Counted from the first letter of the stretch, positions 7,482 to 16,195 are shown. The stretch is DNA of 34,239 nt from Enterovibrio nigricans DSM 22720 (GCF_900167155.1 NZ_FUXU01000048.1:1-34239), one strand, 5' to 3'. The notes: generated from the sequence alone by a model not told the origin. Program-made: numbers and translations.

Positions 7482-9653
7482 TTAGAATACGTACTCGGCT
7501 TCAATACCCCAGTTACGTCCAGGTTGAGTACGACGATCAAGTCCTTGGTCATCGGCTTCTTTGCCAGACAGGTCAGAGTATTCCCAGTACTTCTTATCGA
7601 ATGCGTTAAACAGACCCGCGCGAACCGTAAAGTCGTTCATAGGACGGTAGTATGCGGTAACATCTGTGACGGCGTAACCTGATGCTTTCACGTTATCCAC
7701 GCCGTTTGCATTGCTCCAGTCTGAATCAGACTTGCCAGCAACCGCTTTAACCACAACTTTGCCGCCGTAAGTGCCTTGTGGCTCAGCGTAACCAAGTGCA
7801 AATTGGGCTGTTAGCGGTGCAACAGAGTCAATCGCTTCGCCATTTTGCTTGTCTTCGCCTTTCGCGTAAGCCAAGCTCATATCGGTGTACATGCCTTTCG
7901 GTGCGCCAACCAGCACATCCAGTGCGAATTGAGTTTTCAGCTCAGCACCATAGATTTCTGCGTCGCTGATGTTCTCTTTCGTCCACACCTCTTTCCCTTC
8001 ACCATTGTCTTCAGCAGTTTTGCGAGACTCAATGAAGTTGGTGTAATCGTTATAGAACACAGACACATCAATACGACCGAACTCGTAGTTGAAGCGCATA
8101 CCGGTTTCATAACCCATGCTTTCTTCTGGTTTCAGGTTCGGGTTTGCTTCGAACACAGCACCCATCGCAGCATCTGTCTCGTAAAAGTAGTACAAGTCTT
8201 GTAGCGTTGGTGACTTAAAGCCTTGGCTAACGTTCGCGTAACTGCTTACCGAGTCAGTCCAGTGGTAAACTGCGCCCAACTTCGCAGTGACGGCGTCACT
8301 TTTAGAGTTTTTGTGCTCGGTAGAATTCTTTGGTTTTGCTTCAAAGTTGTCGTAACGCAGACCCGCATTCACAACCAGTTGCTCGTCCATAAAGAACGCT
8401 TGGTCTTGAATGTAGACGCCCCACTTCACTGATTCTGCGTTTGGCACTTCACCGGTTTTATCTACTGATGTACCCGCTTTTTTACCTTCCAGATAGAAGT
8501 CGCGGTAATCCAATTCAAACTCGTTAGTGATGTAGTTAACGCCGTAGCTGATTTCGTGGTAGCTACTATCTAGCTCAAATGCTTTGTCGAACTGCGCATC
8601 GAATTGGTTGCTGCGATCGACACCGTTACGCATGCGGTTACGGTAACCGTTAGATGGTGTTTCATCAAACGTGCTGTGGTTCGTGTCGCTTTCGAGCGCA
8701 GTCAATTGCCACTTCAAGTGGTCAAACGCGATATTGTTTGCCTGCCAGCTGTGTTCAAAAGAAATACGCTTTCGGCTGTCTTCGTCCTGCGCACTGTTAC
8801 GTGTGTAGGTGAAGCCCGGCATCATTTCGTAGCCTTCGTTCGACAGGATTTGACCGTCCGCTTCACGGTTAAAGATCTCGCCCGTTACACCGATACGGTG
8901 ATTCTCATTGATTTGATAGAACGCTTTTGCCAGCAGGTTGTCAGAGTTGATGTCGAAAGGATCTGCTTGACCACGGTCACGGCCTTCGATGTCTGCACCG
9001 CTGCCATGAGTTGCTGTTTCATGACCGTCACGGTGAGTGAAGATCAACAGCGTTTCTAGGTCGCCAGTGCGGTTTGCCAACGTTGCCGTTGCTTTGTAGC
9101 TTTCGTCTGCGCTGTAGTAACCGGTTTTCACTGCGGCGTAAGTATCATCGCCTTCAGCTTCAAGCAGATCTTCTGGATTTTTAGTACGAATGATGACTGC
9201 GCCAGCCAGCGCGTCGCTTCCGTAAAGGCTTGAAGATGGGCCCTTGTTGATTTCAACGCGATGCAGCGTATCCGTTTCTACCGTGTTGTTGTATTTGCGC
9301 ATTACGTCTGCGCCTGGGTCGTAAGAAGAAGGTTGTTCAACACCATCAACAACGGTTTTTACGTAGTTTTCGCTCAGGCCACGAATATTGAAGCCTGAAT
9401 TGCCGAAACGGCCTGTACCTGGCATAGAAACGCCCGGCTCATAGGCAACAGCTTGAGATAGGTCTTGAGCCAGGTTCTCTTCCATTGCTTTGCCATCAAC
9501 CACGTCTACGGATACCGCAACGTCATTGATGTTTTGTTCAGTACGGGTTGCTGATACAACCACTTCGTCAAAGGTATACACTTCCTGTGCATTGGCACTT
9601 CCGGCGCACAGAAGTCCCACCAATAGCGCCAGCTTGTTTTTCTTAATTGTCAT
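7482..9653 (-). CDS. hutA: TonB-dependent outer-membrane haem/haemoglobin receptor
   Basis: This 723-residue receptor starts at ATG 9651-9653 with a clear signal peptide (hydrophobic core LALLVGLLCAG, cleavage after SANA). An earlier in-frame start at 9677 would place eight residues ahead of the signal. The TonB box DEVVVSAT follows directly, then the plug domain (with NIRGLSENYV and SLYGSDALAGAV, to about 165) and a 22-strand barrel ending in aromatic Phe. The haem-receptor boxes are FKSPTLQDLYYFYE (FRAP-like) and NPNLKPEES (NPNL). No histidine lies between them, unlike receptors of the HemR type. It follows hutZ in the same direction with a 125-bp gap that contains a palindrome. The name HutA rests on context and family; HupA-type receptors are close relatives. 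Confidence 0.85.
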   Translation of the reverse strand: MTIKKNKLALLVGLLCAGSANAQEVYTFDEVVVSATRTEQNINDVAVSVDVVDGKAMEENLAQDLSQAVAYEPGVSMPGTGRFGNSGFNIRGLSENYVKTVVDGVEQPSSYDPGADVMRKYNNTVETDTLHRVEINKGPSSSLYGSDALAGAVIIRTKNPEDLLEAEGDDTYAAVKTGYYSADESYKATATLANRTGDLETLLIFTHRDGHETATHGSGADIEGRDRGQADPFDINSDNLLAKAFYQINENHRIGVTGEIFNREADGQILSNEGYEMMPGFTYTRNSAQDEDSRKRISFEHSWQANNIAFDHLKWQLTALESDTNHSTFDETPSNGYRNRMRNGVDRSNQFDAQFDKAFELDSSYHEISYGVNYITNEFELDYRDFYLEGKKAGTSVDKTGEVPNAESVKWGVYIQDQAFFMDEQLVVNAGLRYDNFEAKPKNSTEHKNSKSDAVTAKLGAVYHWTDSVSSYANVSQGFKSPTLQDLYYFYETDAAMGAVFEANPNLKPEESMGYETGMRFNYEFGRIDVSVFYNDYTNFIESRKTAEDNGEGKEVWTKENISDAEIYGAELKTQFALDVLVGAPKGMYTDMSLAYAKGEDKQNGEAIDSVAPLTAQFALGYAEPQGTYGGKVVVKAVAGKSDSDWSNANGVDNVKASGYAVTDVTAYYRPMNDFTVRAGLFNAFDKKYWEYSDLSGKEADDQGLDRRTQPGRNWGIEAEYVF

Positions 9654-9739
9654 CTGTTTTACTCGTAAAAAAGGCAAAAGAAAGCCTTTCGCACTGGTAT
9701 CAGCACGAAAAATTAGTGTTTTTATATGGATTGGGATTA

Positions 9740-9759
9740 GGCTCTGCGGCCGCAGAGCC
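9740..9759 (-). terminator. 20-bp perfect palindrome after hutZ
   Basis: GGCTCTGCGGCCGCAGAGCC is a perfect palindrome that can fold into an 8-bp GC-rich hairpin with a 4-base loop, about 20 bp past the hutZ stop. No T run follows on the minus strand. It is better seen as an operon-internal hairpin that may stabilise the hutWXZ message or weaken read-through into the receptor gene than as a full terminator. A second, weak hairpin (AAAGGC/GCCTTT followed by TTT) occurs nearer the receptor start, around 9671-9694. Confidence 0.55.
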
Positions 9760-9778
9760 TTATAGAATTAGAAGGCGA

Positions 9779-10315
9779 TTATTTCGCGTTATCTTCTTTC
9801 ATCTGCTTCACGTGGCCTTCGTCCAAGTACATAACAGACAGCATGTCTTCACCTGAAACGTTGAACGCTTGCCCGAAGCCTTTCACGTAGCGACCCATAA
9901 CTGGGTTCAAACGGTAAAGGTTGAAGTCGCCCAGTGAACTCAGGTTTTCGATCATCTCGCCCAGACGCGCTTGCATCACTTCAATCGCTGCAACCCACTG
10001 TTCAGAATCGCGCTCGATGTGCTCTGCATTGGTGTCAAATGACAGACGACGACGTGCAAAGATTGAACGTGCTTCGCTTTCGTCTTCAATCATCATGATT
10101 GAAACCGCTTTGCTGTTCTTCAGGTTCTGGCCGTGAGTTGCCAGATCAGAAACCAAGATGTAATAACCCATTTCAGAGAACGCAAATGGTGCGTAACTCG
10201 TGTGTGGTTTTCCTTCTTTATCTACCGTTCCGAGTTGCAGCGTATTGCGCGAATCACGAAACTCCTGAATTTCAGGGCCTAGACGGTTTTGTAGACGTTC
10301 TGCCTTATCGATCAT
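9779..10315 (-). CDS. hutZ: haem utilization protein HutZ
   Basis: This 178-residue cytoplasmic protein has the split-barrel fold of the pyridoxamine-phosphate-oxidase-like superfamily. Typical segments are LQLGTVDKEGKPHTSYAPF (about 27-45) and RLNPVMGRYVKGFGQAF (about 135-151). Known HutZ of Vibrio cholerae binds haem through a histidine near the C-terminus and degrades it; the matching histidine here is near residue 168 (DEGHVKQMK). Its ATG overlaps the stop of hutX by four bases (ATGA), so the two are translationally coupled. It is the last gene of the hutWXZ block before the receptor. Confidence 0.93.
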   Translation of the reverse strand: MIDKAERLQNRLGPEIQEFRDSRNTLQLGTVDKEGKPHTSYAPFAFSEMGYYILVSDLATHGQNLKNSKAVSIMMIEDESEARSIFARRRLSFDTNAEHIERDSEQWVAAIEVMQARLGEMIENLSSLGDFNLYRLNPVMGRYVKGFGQAFNVSGEDMLSVMYLDEGHVKQMKEDNAK

Positions 10316-10836
10316 TTTGCCAACTCCTGCTTCATGGCATTAAACAGTTCGATTTGTTCTGGGAACAACTGACGTTTCTTGTCGCGACCCAGGTAAATCT
10401 TGAATACACAGTGACCTGTGCTGTCGTAGAAACCGATGTAGTGGCTTTCGGTTCCACGGAATGGCTTGCTGACGAATACGATGTCAGAAACCAGATCCAA
10501 GCGAAGGTGACCATGCAGTTGGCCTTCGCGACCCATCAGGTTGTAGTAGCCATGCAGCACTTTACCTTTCGGGAAGTTCGCTTTGAATTCAAAGACTGAA
10601 CCACCAGAGTGAACGATGGTCGTCACTTTGCCCCATGCAGGCATCGCTTCCAGGATATTTTGTGCCAGAGTGCCTTCTGTACGCGCAACCATGCTTGATG
10701 GTAGTGCGAGGGTGATTTCACCTTCAGTCAGCTTCATGGCTTCAGCCATGCTTGATACCGGCGTGTGCTCGTCCTGTGCTAGGAACTCGGCTACGCGTTG
10801 TTTGGTTTCTTCCGACACGATGATTGCTTGTTGCAT
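10312..10836 (-). CDS. hutX: cytosolic haem carrier HutX
   Basis: This 174-residue protein belongs to the HutX family of intracellular haem carriers that pass haem to HutZ. It has the family's conserved centre (GGSVFEFKANFPKGKVLHGY, about 79-98) and the following GREGQLHGHLRLD segment. No signal peptide is present. The ATG at 10834-10836 follows TAGGAGTAACACTAGG. It sits 13 bp after the hutW stop and overlaps hutZ, forming a tight operon. Confidence 0.92.
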   Translation of the reverse strand: MQQAIIVSEETKQRVAEFLAQDEHTPVSSMAEAMKLTEGEITLALPSSMVARTEGTLAQNILEAMPAWGKVTTIVHSGGSVFEFKANFPKGKVLHGYYNLMGREGQLHGHLRLDLVSDIVFVSKPFRGTESHYIGFYDSTGHCVFKIYLGRDKKRQLFPEQIELFNAMKQELAK

Positions 10837-10849
10837 CCTAGTGTTACTC

Positions 10850-12226
10850 CTAAGCAGCGGTACTTGCCGCGTTTTGTTGCGAATTTTGTATTACTTCAAT
10901 CAGGTTCTGCGCCAACGTGACCGCCCAGAACTGACCTGCCAACGTGAGTTTCAAATACCCACGTCTTGACGTACTCTTTTCAAGATAGACAAGACCGTTC
11001 TTTTCCCACGCTTGAAACAGCGGCGTCAATGCGTCAAAGGTCCCTTCGCCTGCCACGCGATCCAGCTTAAACTGCGCCATCACGCCTGCATCAAAGCCTG
11101 ATTTAATTTCTGCAGCGACGGCACGATTGGCGGGGGCCATGGTCATCATGGTGACAGGGTAACGATTCTCGTTAATCGCAGCGATGTAGGTATCCATATC
11201 GCGCGTTTGCATCATCTGGCAGCCATTCACATTGCCGCCCGCGCCCGCGCCCAACGGCATAATTTCAGCGGTTGTCTTAGCCAGAGAGTTATAAGTGCTG
11301 CGCTCACGGTTATCAGAAGCCCAGTGGTTGACACTCAGACGTTTGAGGTGGTGTTTCGCCATGAAATCCACACCCATTTCGAACATGCTTGCCTTCATTT
11401 GGGTATCTGCGGGATGTGGCAGTTTACCCTGCTCAACCATCTTCGCCATTGGCAGACCTTGCATTTCGATCAGCTGGTACAAGTCAACTCCGTGTGCGCC
11501 TGTCTCCAAGAAATCATTCAAGTCTTCCTGCCAAATATCCATCGTTTGATAAGGTAATCCGTAGAGTAGATCCAGTACGATGGGTGCCGCGTTATACGCT
11601 GCCATTTTCTGAATACTTTCTATCACGACTTCGCGATCGTCGAGTCGTTTAGCACTACGACGGACTTTAGTATTGAAGCTTTGAACACCAAATGAGAAAC
11701 GGTTTACACCCCCTTCGAGAGCGGCTTCGAATTTGTCCATACCAAACTTGTTGATGCGGCCTTCTAGCGTAATTTCACAATCTGGCGTCAATGGGAATAG
11801 GCGACGAATTTCAGAAACGATCGTACGGATTTGTTCACCGCTGATGTCTGTCGGGGTGCCGCCACCAATATAAACCGCTTGGAAAGGTGCAGCTTGAGCC
11901 CAAGGCTGAGCCGCTTTCCAATGAATCTCTCGGCGCAACGCATCTACATAGTTATCCATCAATGCAGTGCTTGACGCATATTGGAAGAAGTTGCAATAGG
12001 TACAACGCACACGACAAAACGGAATATGAATATAAAGGCATCGTGGTGCGAAAGAATTGCTTGGAACGGTAGCGTGAGCGAGCTCTAAAGACGACTGAAT
12101 ATCATCGCCTTTTACCGCATGCATCATGCCGCCAGCATGTGCACTTTTTTTACGCTGAAATGCAAAACGAAGCGGGTCTGGTGTGTTCTGACCAACCAGA
12201 TCGACGTTGCTTAAATCAAAGTTCAT
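10850..12226 (-). CDS. hutW: radical-SAM haem utilization protein HutW (HemN-like)
   Basis: This protein of 458 residues has the radical SAM cluster motif CRVRCTYCNFF (the CxxxCxxC cysteines, about residues 74-83). It also has the HemN-type YIGGGTPTDI segment and the later SFGVQSFNTKVRR. It belongs to the HemN/HutW branch; in related bacteria these enzymes open or methylate haem without oxygen, which would allow iron release in anaerobic conditions. That role is inferred for this copy. The start was set at ATG 12224-12226 because the longer frame to 12289 needs a TTG start and adds residues not typical of HutW. It is the first gene of the leftward operon, controlled from the Fur-box-like site at 12316-12334. 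Confidence 0.9.
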   Translation of the reverse strand: MNFDLSNVDLVGQNTPDPLRFAFQRKKSAHAGGMMHAVKGDDIQSSLELAHATVPSNSFAPRCLYIHIPFCRVRCTYCNFFQYASSTALMDNYVDALRREIHWKAAQPWAQAAPFQAVYIGGGTPTDISGEQIRTIVSEIRRLFPLTPDCEITLEGRINKFGMDKFEAALEGGVNRFSFGVQSFNTKVRRSAKRLDDREVVIESIQKMAAYNAAPIVLDLLYGLPYQTMDIWQEDLNDFLETGAHGVDLYQLIEMQGLPMAKMVEQGKLPHPADTQMKASMFEMGVDFMAKHHLKRLSVNHWASDNRERSTYNSLAKTTAEIMPLGAGAGGNVNGCQMMQTRDMDTYIAAINENRYPVTMMTMAPANRAVAAEIKSGFDAGVMAQFKLDRVAGEGTFDALTPLFQAWEKNGLVYLEKSTSRRGYLKLTLAGQFWAVTLAQNLIEVIQNSQQNAASTAA

Positions 12227-12288
12227 TGCCTGAAACGACCTTATACAGACAACAGCGCCACTCAACGGCCTGTTTTCAAGTGTTTTCA

Positions 12289-12316
12289 ATCATATTCATA
12301 ATGAACGATAATGCAA
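12289..12316 (-). promoter_or_regulatory. sigma-70-like promoter for hutWXZ
   Basis: On the minus strand TTGCAT (12311-12316) and TATGAT (12289-12294) are separated by 16 bases. The promoter lies about 60 bp upstream of the hutW start and touches the edge of the Fur-box-like site, as expected for iron repression. Confidence 0.55.
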
Positions 12317-12334
12317 CTGATAATTGATCTCATT
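12316..12334. promoter_or_regulatory. Fur box between divergent haem operons
   Basis: ACTGATAATTGATCTCATT matches a Fur consensus of the form AATGATAATNATTNTCATT at all but three fixed positions. It overlaps the -35 elements of both the hutW and tonB promoters, so iron-bound Fur would shut down both operons at once. The match was made by eye. Confidence 0.65.
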
Positions 12335-12351
12335 TTTATTTCGTGCATAAT
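12324..12351 (+). promoter_or_regulatory. sigma-70-like promoter for tonB-exbBD-hutBCD
   Basis: TTGATC (12324-12329) and CATAAT (12346-12351) are separated by 16 bases, about 38 bp upstream of the tonB start. The -35 element lies inside the Fur-box-like site. Confidence 0.55.
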
Positions 12352-12389
12352 GAACCCAGTTTTATAAGATTTACTACTCAGGAGAGAGT

Positions 12390-13151
12390 GTGAACGCTCG
12401 ACGGTACGTTGTTTGTGGTGTCGTTTCTGTCGCTCTGCATAGTCTGGCACTATCGGCCCAACAGCCCCCCCCTCAATTCGCGTTGAATGATTCGCAACCG
12501 GGAAACCGTGTTGCTATCCAGCTTATCGCCGCCGCTCCGCCAAAACCTGAGCCCGTGCCTGAGCCAGAGGTTCAACCTGACCCCGTGGTACAGAACAAAC
12601 CACCGATAAAAGAACCTCCCACACCGGAGGAGACCGTGGTTGATAAACCCGTCATGGAGACGCAACCCAAGCTGGTTGAGCCGAAACCTGAGCCGAAAAT
12701 AAAACCGACGCCTACCCCAACGAAACCCAAAAAAGAGGTGAAGAAAAAGGAGGTTGTTAAAAAGAAGCCCGAGCCAAAGAAAAAAGAAAAGCCAGAAGAG
12801 AAACAACCTGAAGAAAAGAAACAGGAAGTCACTTCTGAGGTGCAAATGAATCAGGCGAAGGATAACGCCCCTATTTTGGTTGATAGACCGACGTTCAAAG
12901 TCCGTCCATCTCAACCTAACTATCCAAGAATTGCCAAGCATAAAGGAATGCAAGGCACGGTGCTGATTGAAGTCTGGCTTGATGACCAAGGCAATCAAAC
13001 AAAACAAACGATTGCAAAATCATCGGGCTTTGATGTTTTAGACGATGCTGCCATGTCAGCAGTGAAAAAGTGGCGTTTCAATGGCCACGAAGAAAATGGT
13101 GTGCCGTTGGCTCACCGAGTGAAAATTCCTGTACGTTTTAATTTGGATTAA
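12390..13151 (+). CDS. tonB: energy transducer TonB (haem-system TonB1)
   Basis: This 253-residue protein starts with GTG at 12390, preceded by CAGGAGAG. The N-terminal anchor helix contains SVALHSLALSA, keeping the SxxxH motif needed to couple to ExbB-ExbD. A long Pro/Lys/Glu-rich rod (about 45-155, PEPVPEPEV then many KPEPK units) spans the periplasm. The C-terminal TonB domain includes MQGTVLIEVWLDD and AAMSAVKKWRFNG. It delivers proton-motive-force energy to outer-membrane receptors such as the haem receptor in this locus. It heads the rightward operon; exbB begins 2 bp after its stop. Confidence 0.93.
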   Translation: MNARRYVVCGVVSVALHSLALSAQQPPPQFALNDSQPGNRVAIQLIAAAPPKPEPVPEPEVQPDPVVQNKPPIKEPPTPEETVVDKPVMETQPKLVEPKPEPKIKPTPTPTKPKKEVKKKEVVKKKPEPKKKEKPEEKQPEEKKQEVTSEVQMNQAKDNAPILVDRPTFKVRPSQPNYPRIAKHKGMQGTVLIEVWLDDQGNQTKQTIAKSSGFDVLDDAAMSAVKKWRFNGHEENGVPLAHRVKIPVRFNLD

Positions 13152-13153
13152 TC

Positions 13154-13876
13154 ATGGATTTACAATTTTTCTCATCCATCCACGCGCAACTTGGCATCAT
13201 GACTTGGCCTTTGTCGATCCTTTCTGCATTAATGCTGATGCTAATTTTTGAGCGTATTGTCTTCGTTATCCTGAACACAAAAACTCACAGTAAAGCCCTC
13301 CAGCGCGAGATTTACAGCCTGTCGTTGACCAACGACGAGCAACTAGAAGCACACGTAGAAAAGCACCAAAAAGACAAAAGCACCCTTTCACAAGGTCTCT
13401 GCATGCTTATCAGCCACCGCCAATTTACAAAATCTCTGCGTGAAGAAGCAGTAAGTATCTGGCTGCAAAAGAAACGTCGCCAGTTTACTGCTGGCTTGAA
13501 ATTGCTGAATATCATTGGCGTTCTTAGTCCTTTGATTGGGCTTCTAGGTACGGTAATGGGCTTGATTGAAATGTTTGAAGGCCTATCCGCCTCTCAAGGT
13601 GGGATTTCCCCCGCGGAGCTTTCAGGCGGTCTTGGCCTTGCCATGGCAACCACGGCTGCGGGCCTTTTGATTGCCCTGCCTGCCCTCGCCGCCTCCCAAG
13701 TATTCAGTCTATGGGCAGATCGTACGCTTGCAAAAATCGAATACGTACTTAACCACTTTAACTTGCACTTAGCTGGCGTATCTTTTGACGAAAATGGGAG
13801 TTGTTGCCCGAAAGACTGCCCCCCAACGTGTGCAAACAGCGTAAAGAAATCGACTGCGATGGATGATGCCGCATGA
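13154..13876 (+). CDS. exbB: ExbB, TonB-system proton channel subunit
   Basis: This 240-residue MotA/TolQ/ExbB family protein has three membrane segments. The first is near residues 15-38, and the second and third form the conserved pore region with LSPLIGLLGTVMGLIEMFEG (about 120-139) and GLAMATTAAGLLIALPALAA (about 158-177). It forms the pentameric channel around ExbD in the inner membrane. The C-terminus carries an extra Cys-rich tail (CCPKDCPPTC). Its stop overlaps the exbD start (ATGA), showing coupled translation. Confidence 0.93.
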   Translation: MDLQFFSSIHAQLGIMTWPLSILSALMLMLIFERIVFVILNTKTHSKALQREIYSLSLTNDEQLEAHVEKHQKDKSTLSQGLCMLISHRQFTKSLREEAVSIWLQKKRRQFTAGLKLLNIIGVLSPLIGLLGTVMGLIEMFEGLSASQGGISPAELSGGLGLAMATTAAGLLIALPALAASQVFSLWADRTLAKIEYVLNHFNLHLAGVSFDENGSCCPKDCPPTCANSVKKSTAMDDAA

Positions 13877-14289
13877 TACGTTCACGCCCGGAAAGCGACA
13901 GTGACAGCTTCACACCGGATTTGACACCTCTGCTGGACATCATTTTCATCGTGATGGTGTTTTTGCTTCTCACCGCAAATATCCAGATAAAAACGATGGA
14001 AGTAGCAATCCCTCAGACCACTGACAGCGCAGTACTTGATTCTCCTGATCAAGAGGTCATTACGATTAATGTGCTCAAAGGTTCGCCGGCTTGGGCCCTT
14101 CAAGGCGAGCCTGTCGATTCATGGGATATGTTTACGACAACGCTACTGGAAATGATTAAAGCTAACCCTGGAAAACCGGTTGTTATCGCGGCAGATAAGC
14201 AAGCGAACGTTGAAAGCATGCTGAAAGTGTTGGCCTTTATGCAGAACAACAACATCAACGCAACCAACATCGTAATGGAAGAAGAATAA
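13873..14289 (+). CDS. exbD: ExbD, TonB-system proton channel subunit
   Basis: This 138-residue protein has the ExbD/TolR architecture: a short cytoplasmic start and one membrane helix with DLTPLLDIIFIVMVFLLLT (about 16-34). That helix includes the essential proton-carrying aspartate (LLD). A periplasmic domain follows, ending AFMQNNNINATNIVME. It overlaps exbB by four bases, and its TAA shares bases with the hutB ATG (TAATG). Confidence 0.93.
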   Translation: MIRSRPESDSDSFTPDLTPLLDIIFIVMVFLLLTANIQIKTMEVAIPQTTDSAVLDSPDQEVITINVLKGSPAWALQGEPVDSWDMFTTTLLEMIKANPGKPVVIAADKQANVESMLKVLAFMQNNNINATNIVMEEE

Positions 14290-15137
14290 TGATGAATACC
14301 CCAATTAAAGCGGCGGCTTTGGCCCTTGCCGCGCTACTGAGCCCTATTTCTCAGGCTGACGAAACACGTATTATCAGTGCAGGCTCTACTGTCACCGAAT
14401 TGCTTTTTGAACTCGGCGCCGACAAAGATGTTGTCGCGATTGACTTAACCAGTCGTCACTACTTAGGTGACCGTGATATCCCTGTGCTTGGGTACCACCG
14501 TCAATTAGCGGCTGAAGGCCTGCTTGCGCTTAGCCCAACGCACCTACTTGGTTCCCCCGACATGGGCCCAGACACGACATTAAAACTGCTTAAATCTGCA
14601 GGTGTTGAAGTTAAAGCACTTCCTGTTGGCAACACGTTAGAGGACTTCAAACAACGCGTCGATGCTGTTGCTAAAATCACTCACACCGAGGCAAAAGGCG
14701 AGGAAATCAAACAAAACGTTACCAACCAAATCAACGCATTAAGCGCCGCCCAACCTGCCGACAAGCCGAGTGTCATGTTTATGATGCTATCTGATGGCCG
14801 TCCTTTAACCGTCGCGGGTGCCGAAACAACAGTCAATACCGTGATCGAGCTTGCTGGCGGTGTTAACCCAGCAGCAAAAGAGACCAGCAGCTACAAACCC
14901 CTATCTACAGAATCAATTGTAGAAATGCAGCCTGAATACATCCTGATTTCAGAGCGAACGCTGGAGCAAATCGGTGGAATCGACGCAGTGATTGAACAGC
15001 AACCGCTTCTTGCCGCCACACCTGCGGTACAAAACGGCAATATCATCACAATTTCTGGCTATTCAATCCTTGGTGGATTTGGATTGGCAAGCTTAGATTT
15101 GGCGACTGAGCTCAACGAACGCTTTAACGCGAAATAG
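14289..15137 (+). CDS. hutB: periplasmic haem-binding protein HutB
   Basis: This 282-residue substrate-binding protein of the haem ABC system has a signal peptide (AALALAALLSPISQADE, cleavage around residue 23). The cluster A-2 type fold has typical haem-binder segments: RIISAGSTVTELLFELG (about 27-43), GYHRQLAAEGLLALSPTHLL (about 66-85) and ISGYSILGGFG near the end. It would carry haem from the outer-membrane receptor to the HutC permease. Its start overlaps exbD, and hutC follows 14 bp after its stop. Confidence 0.92.
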   Translation: MMNTPIKAAALALAALLSPISQADETRIISAGSTVTELLFELGADKDVVAIDLTSRHYLGDRDIPVLGYHRQLAAEGLLALSPTHLLGSPDMGPDTTLKLLKSAGVEVKALPVGNTLEDFKQRVDAVAKITHTEAKGEEIKQNVTNQINALSAAQPADKPSVMFMMLSDGRPLTVAGAETTVNTVIELAGGVNPAAKETSSYKPLSTESIVEMQPEYILISERTLEQIGGIDAVIEQQPLLAATPAVQNGNIITISGYSILGGFGLASLDLATELNERFNAK

Positions 15138-15151
15138 TAATTGGAATTCAA

Positions 15152-16195
15152 ATGAACGATATTTTGACTCGTCGTGTACCCGCTCGCTGGTTAATGGTTG
15201 TAGCGACGATCTTGCTGTATATCGCGGTAGTGAGTTCCATTACCCTTGGCCCCATGAACATCGGCTTTGTCGACAGTCTAAAAGCGCTGCTTCCATTGGA
15301 TTCAGAATTACCTTCTTATATATCCGTGATTATCCAACAAGTGCGTTTGCCCCGAACTCTGCTTGCTATCGCAGTGGGCGGAATTCTCGCCATGTGCGGT
15401 ACTGCCATGCAGGGGCTTTTCCGCAATCCTTTGGCGGATCCTGGCATCATCGGCGTATCTGCAGGTGCATCTTTGGGGGCAGCCGTCGCCATCGTGTTGT
15501 TTGGCGGCATCATTGGCAACACCGCTTTTCTTGTACTTGGAACGGTTCCCGTATTTGCATTTATCGGCGGTGCGTTAGCCACGTTTGCGATTTACTACAT
15601 GGGAACCAGCAGCAACGGTACATCGGTTACGATTATGCTTTTAGCCGGTGTTGCTTTAGGGGCAATTGCGGGTGCAGGCATGGGATTGTTGAATTTTTTT
15701 GCTGATGACCAAGCTCTTCGAGATCTCTCGTTGTGGACCATGGGTTCCTTGGCCGGTGCATCGTGGGATTCCATCGCCCTTGCCTATGCTTCATTGTTCA
15801 TTCTCGCGTTCTTGTTCCAGAGAAATGCAAAGCCATTGAATGCCTTACTTCTTGGTGAAGCTGAAGCACGGCATCTCGGCATTGATGTTCAAAAGCTAAA
15901 ACGCAACCTGATATTACTGACTGCAGCAGGTGTAGGCATTACTGTCGCGTTGTCAGGTGTAATCGGATTTATTGGCCTGGTTGTTCCACACATTGGACGC
16001 ATGCTGACGGGTCCAGATCATCGTACATTGATTCCCGTTTCACTACTGTTAGGCAGTTTGGTGCTACTCGTATCAGACATGGTTGCACGCATCGTTGTTG
16101 CGCCGCTGGAAATCCCTGTAGGTATTATCACTGCGGCAATTGGTGCCCCATTTTTCTTAGCATTGCTGCTTAAACAACGAGGTCGACTGGCTTAA
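15152..16195 (+). CDS. hutC: haem ABC transporter permease HutC
   Basis: This 347-residue FecCD-family permease has about ten membrane segments. Conserved segments are QVRLPRTLLAIAVGGILA (about 64-81), GTAMQGLFRNPLADPGIIG (about 84-102), SGVIGFIGLVVPHIGRML (about 270-287) and a final GAPFFLALL. Two copies form the inner-membrane haem channel with HutD. The ribosome site before ATG 15152 is weak. Its stop and the hutD start overlap as TAATG. Confidence 0.93.
   Translation: MNDILTRRVPARWLMVVATILLYIAVVSSITLGPMNIGFVDSLKALLPLDSELPSYISVIIQQVRLPRTLLAIAVGGILAMCGTAMQGLFRNPLADPGIIGVSAGASLGAAVAIVLFGGIIGNTAFLVLGTVPVFAFIGGALATFAIYYMGTSSNGTSVTIMLLAGVALGAIAGAGMGLLNFFADDQALRDLSLWTMGSLAGASWDSIALAYASLFILAFLFQRNAKPLNALLLGEAEARHLGIDVQKLKRNLILLTAAGVGITVALSGVIGFIGLVVPHIGRMLTGPDHRTLIPVSLLLGSLVLLVSDMVARIVVAPLEIPVGIITAAIGAPFFLALLLKQRGRLA

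Noticed and set aside
8604-9059. Plus-strand frame of 151 codons opposite the haem receptor
   Set aside because: It is a shadow of the well-supported receptor reading frame.
10099-10599. Plus-strand frame of 166 codons opposite hutX and hutZ
   Set aside because: It is antisense to two clearly recognised genes and has no independent support.
12450-13007. Minus-strand frame of 185 codons opposite tonB
   Set aside because: It arises from the Pro/Lys/Glu-rich repeats of TonB read backwards, giving Leu/Phe/Arg-rich nonsense.
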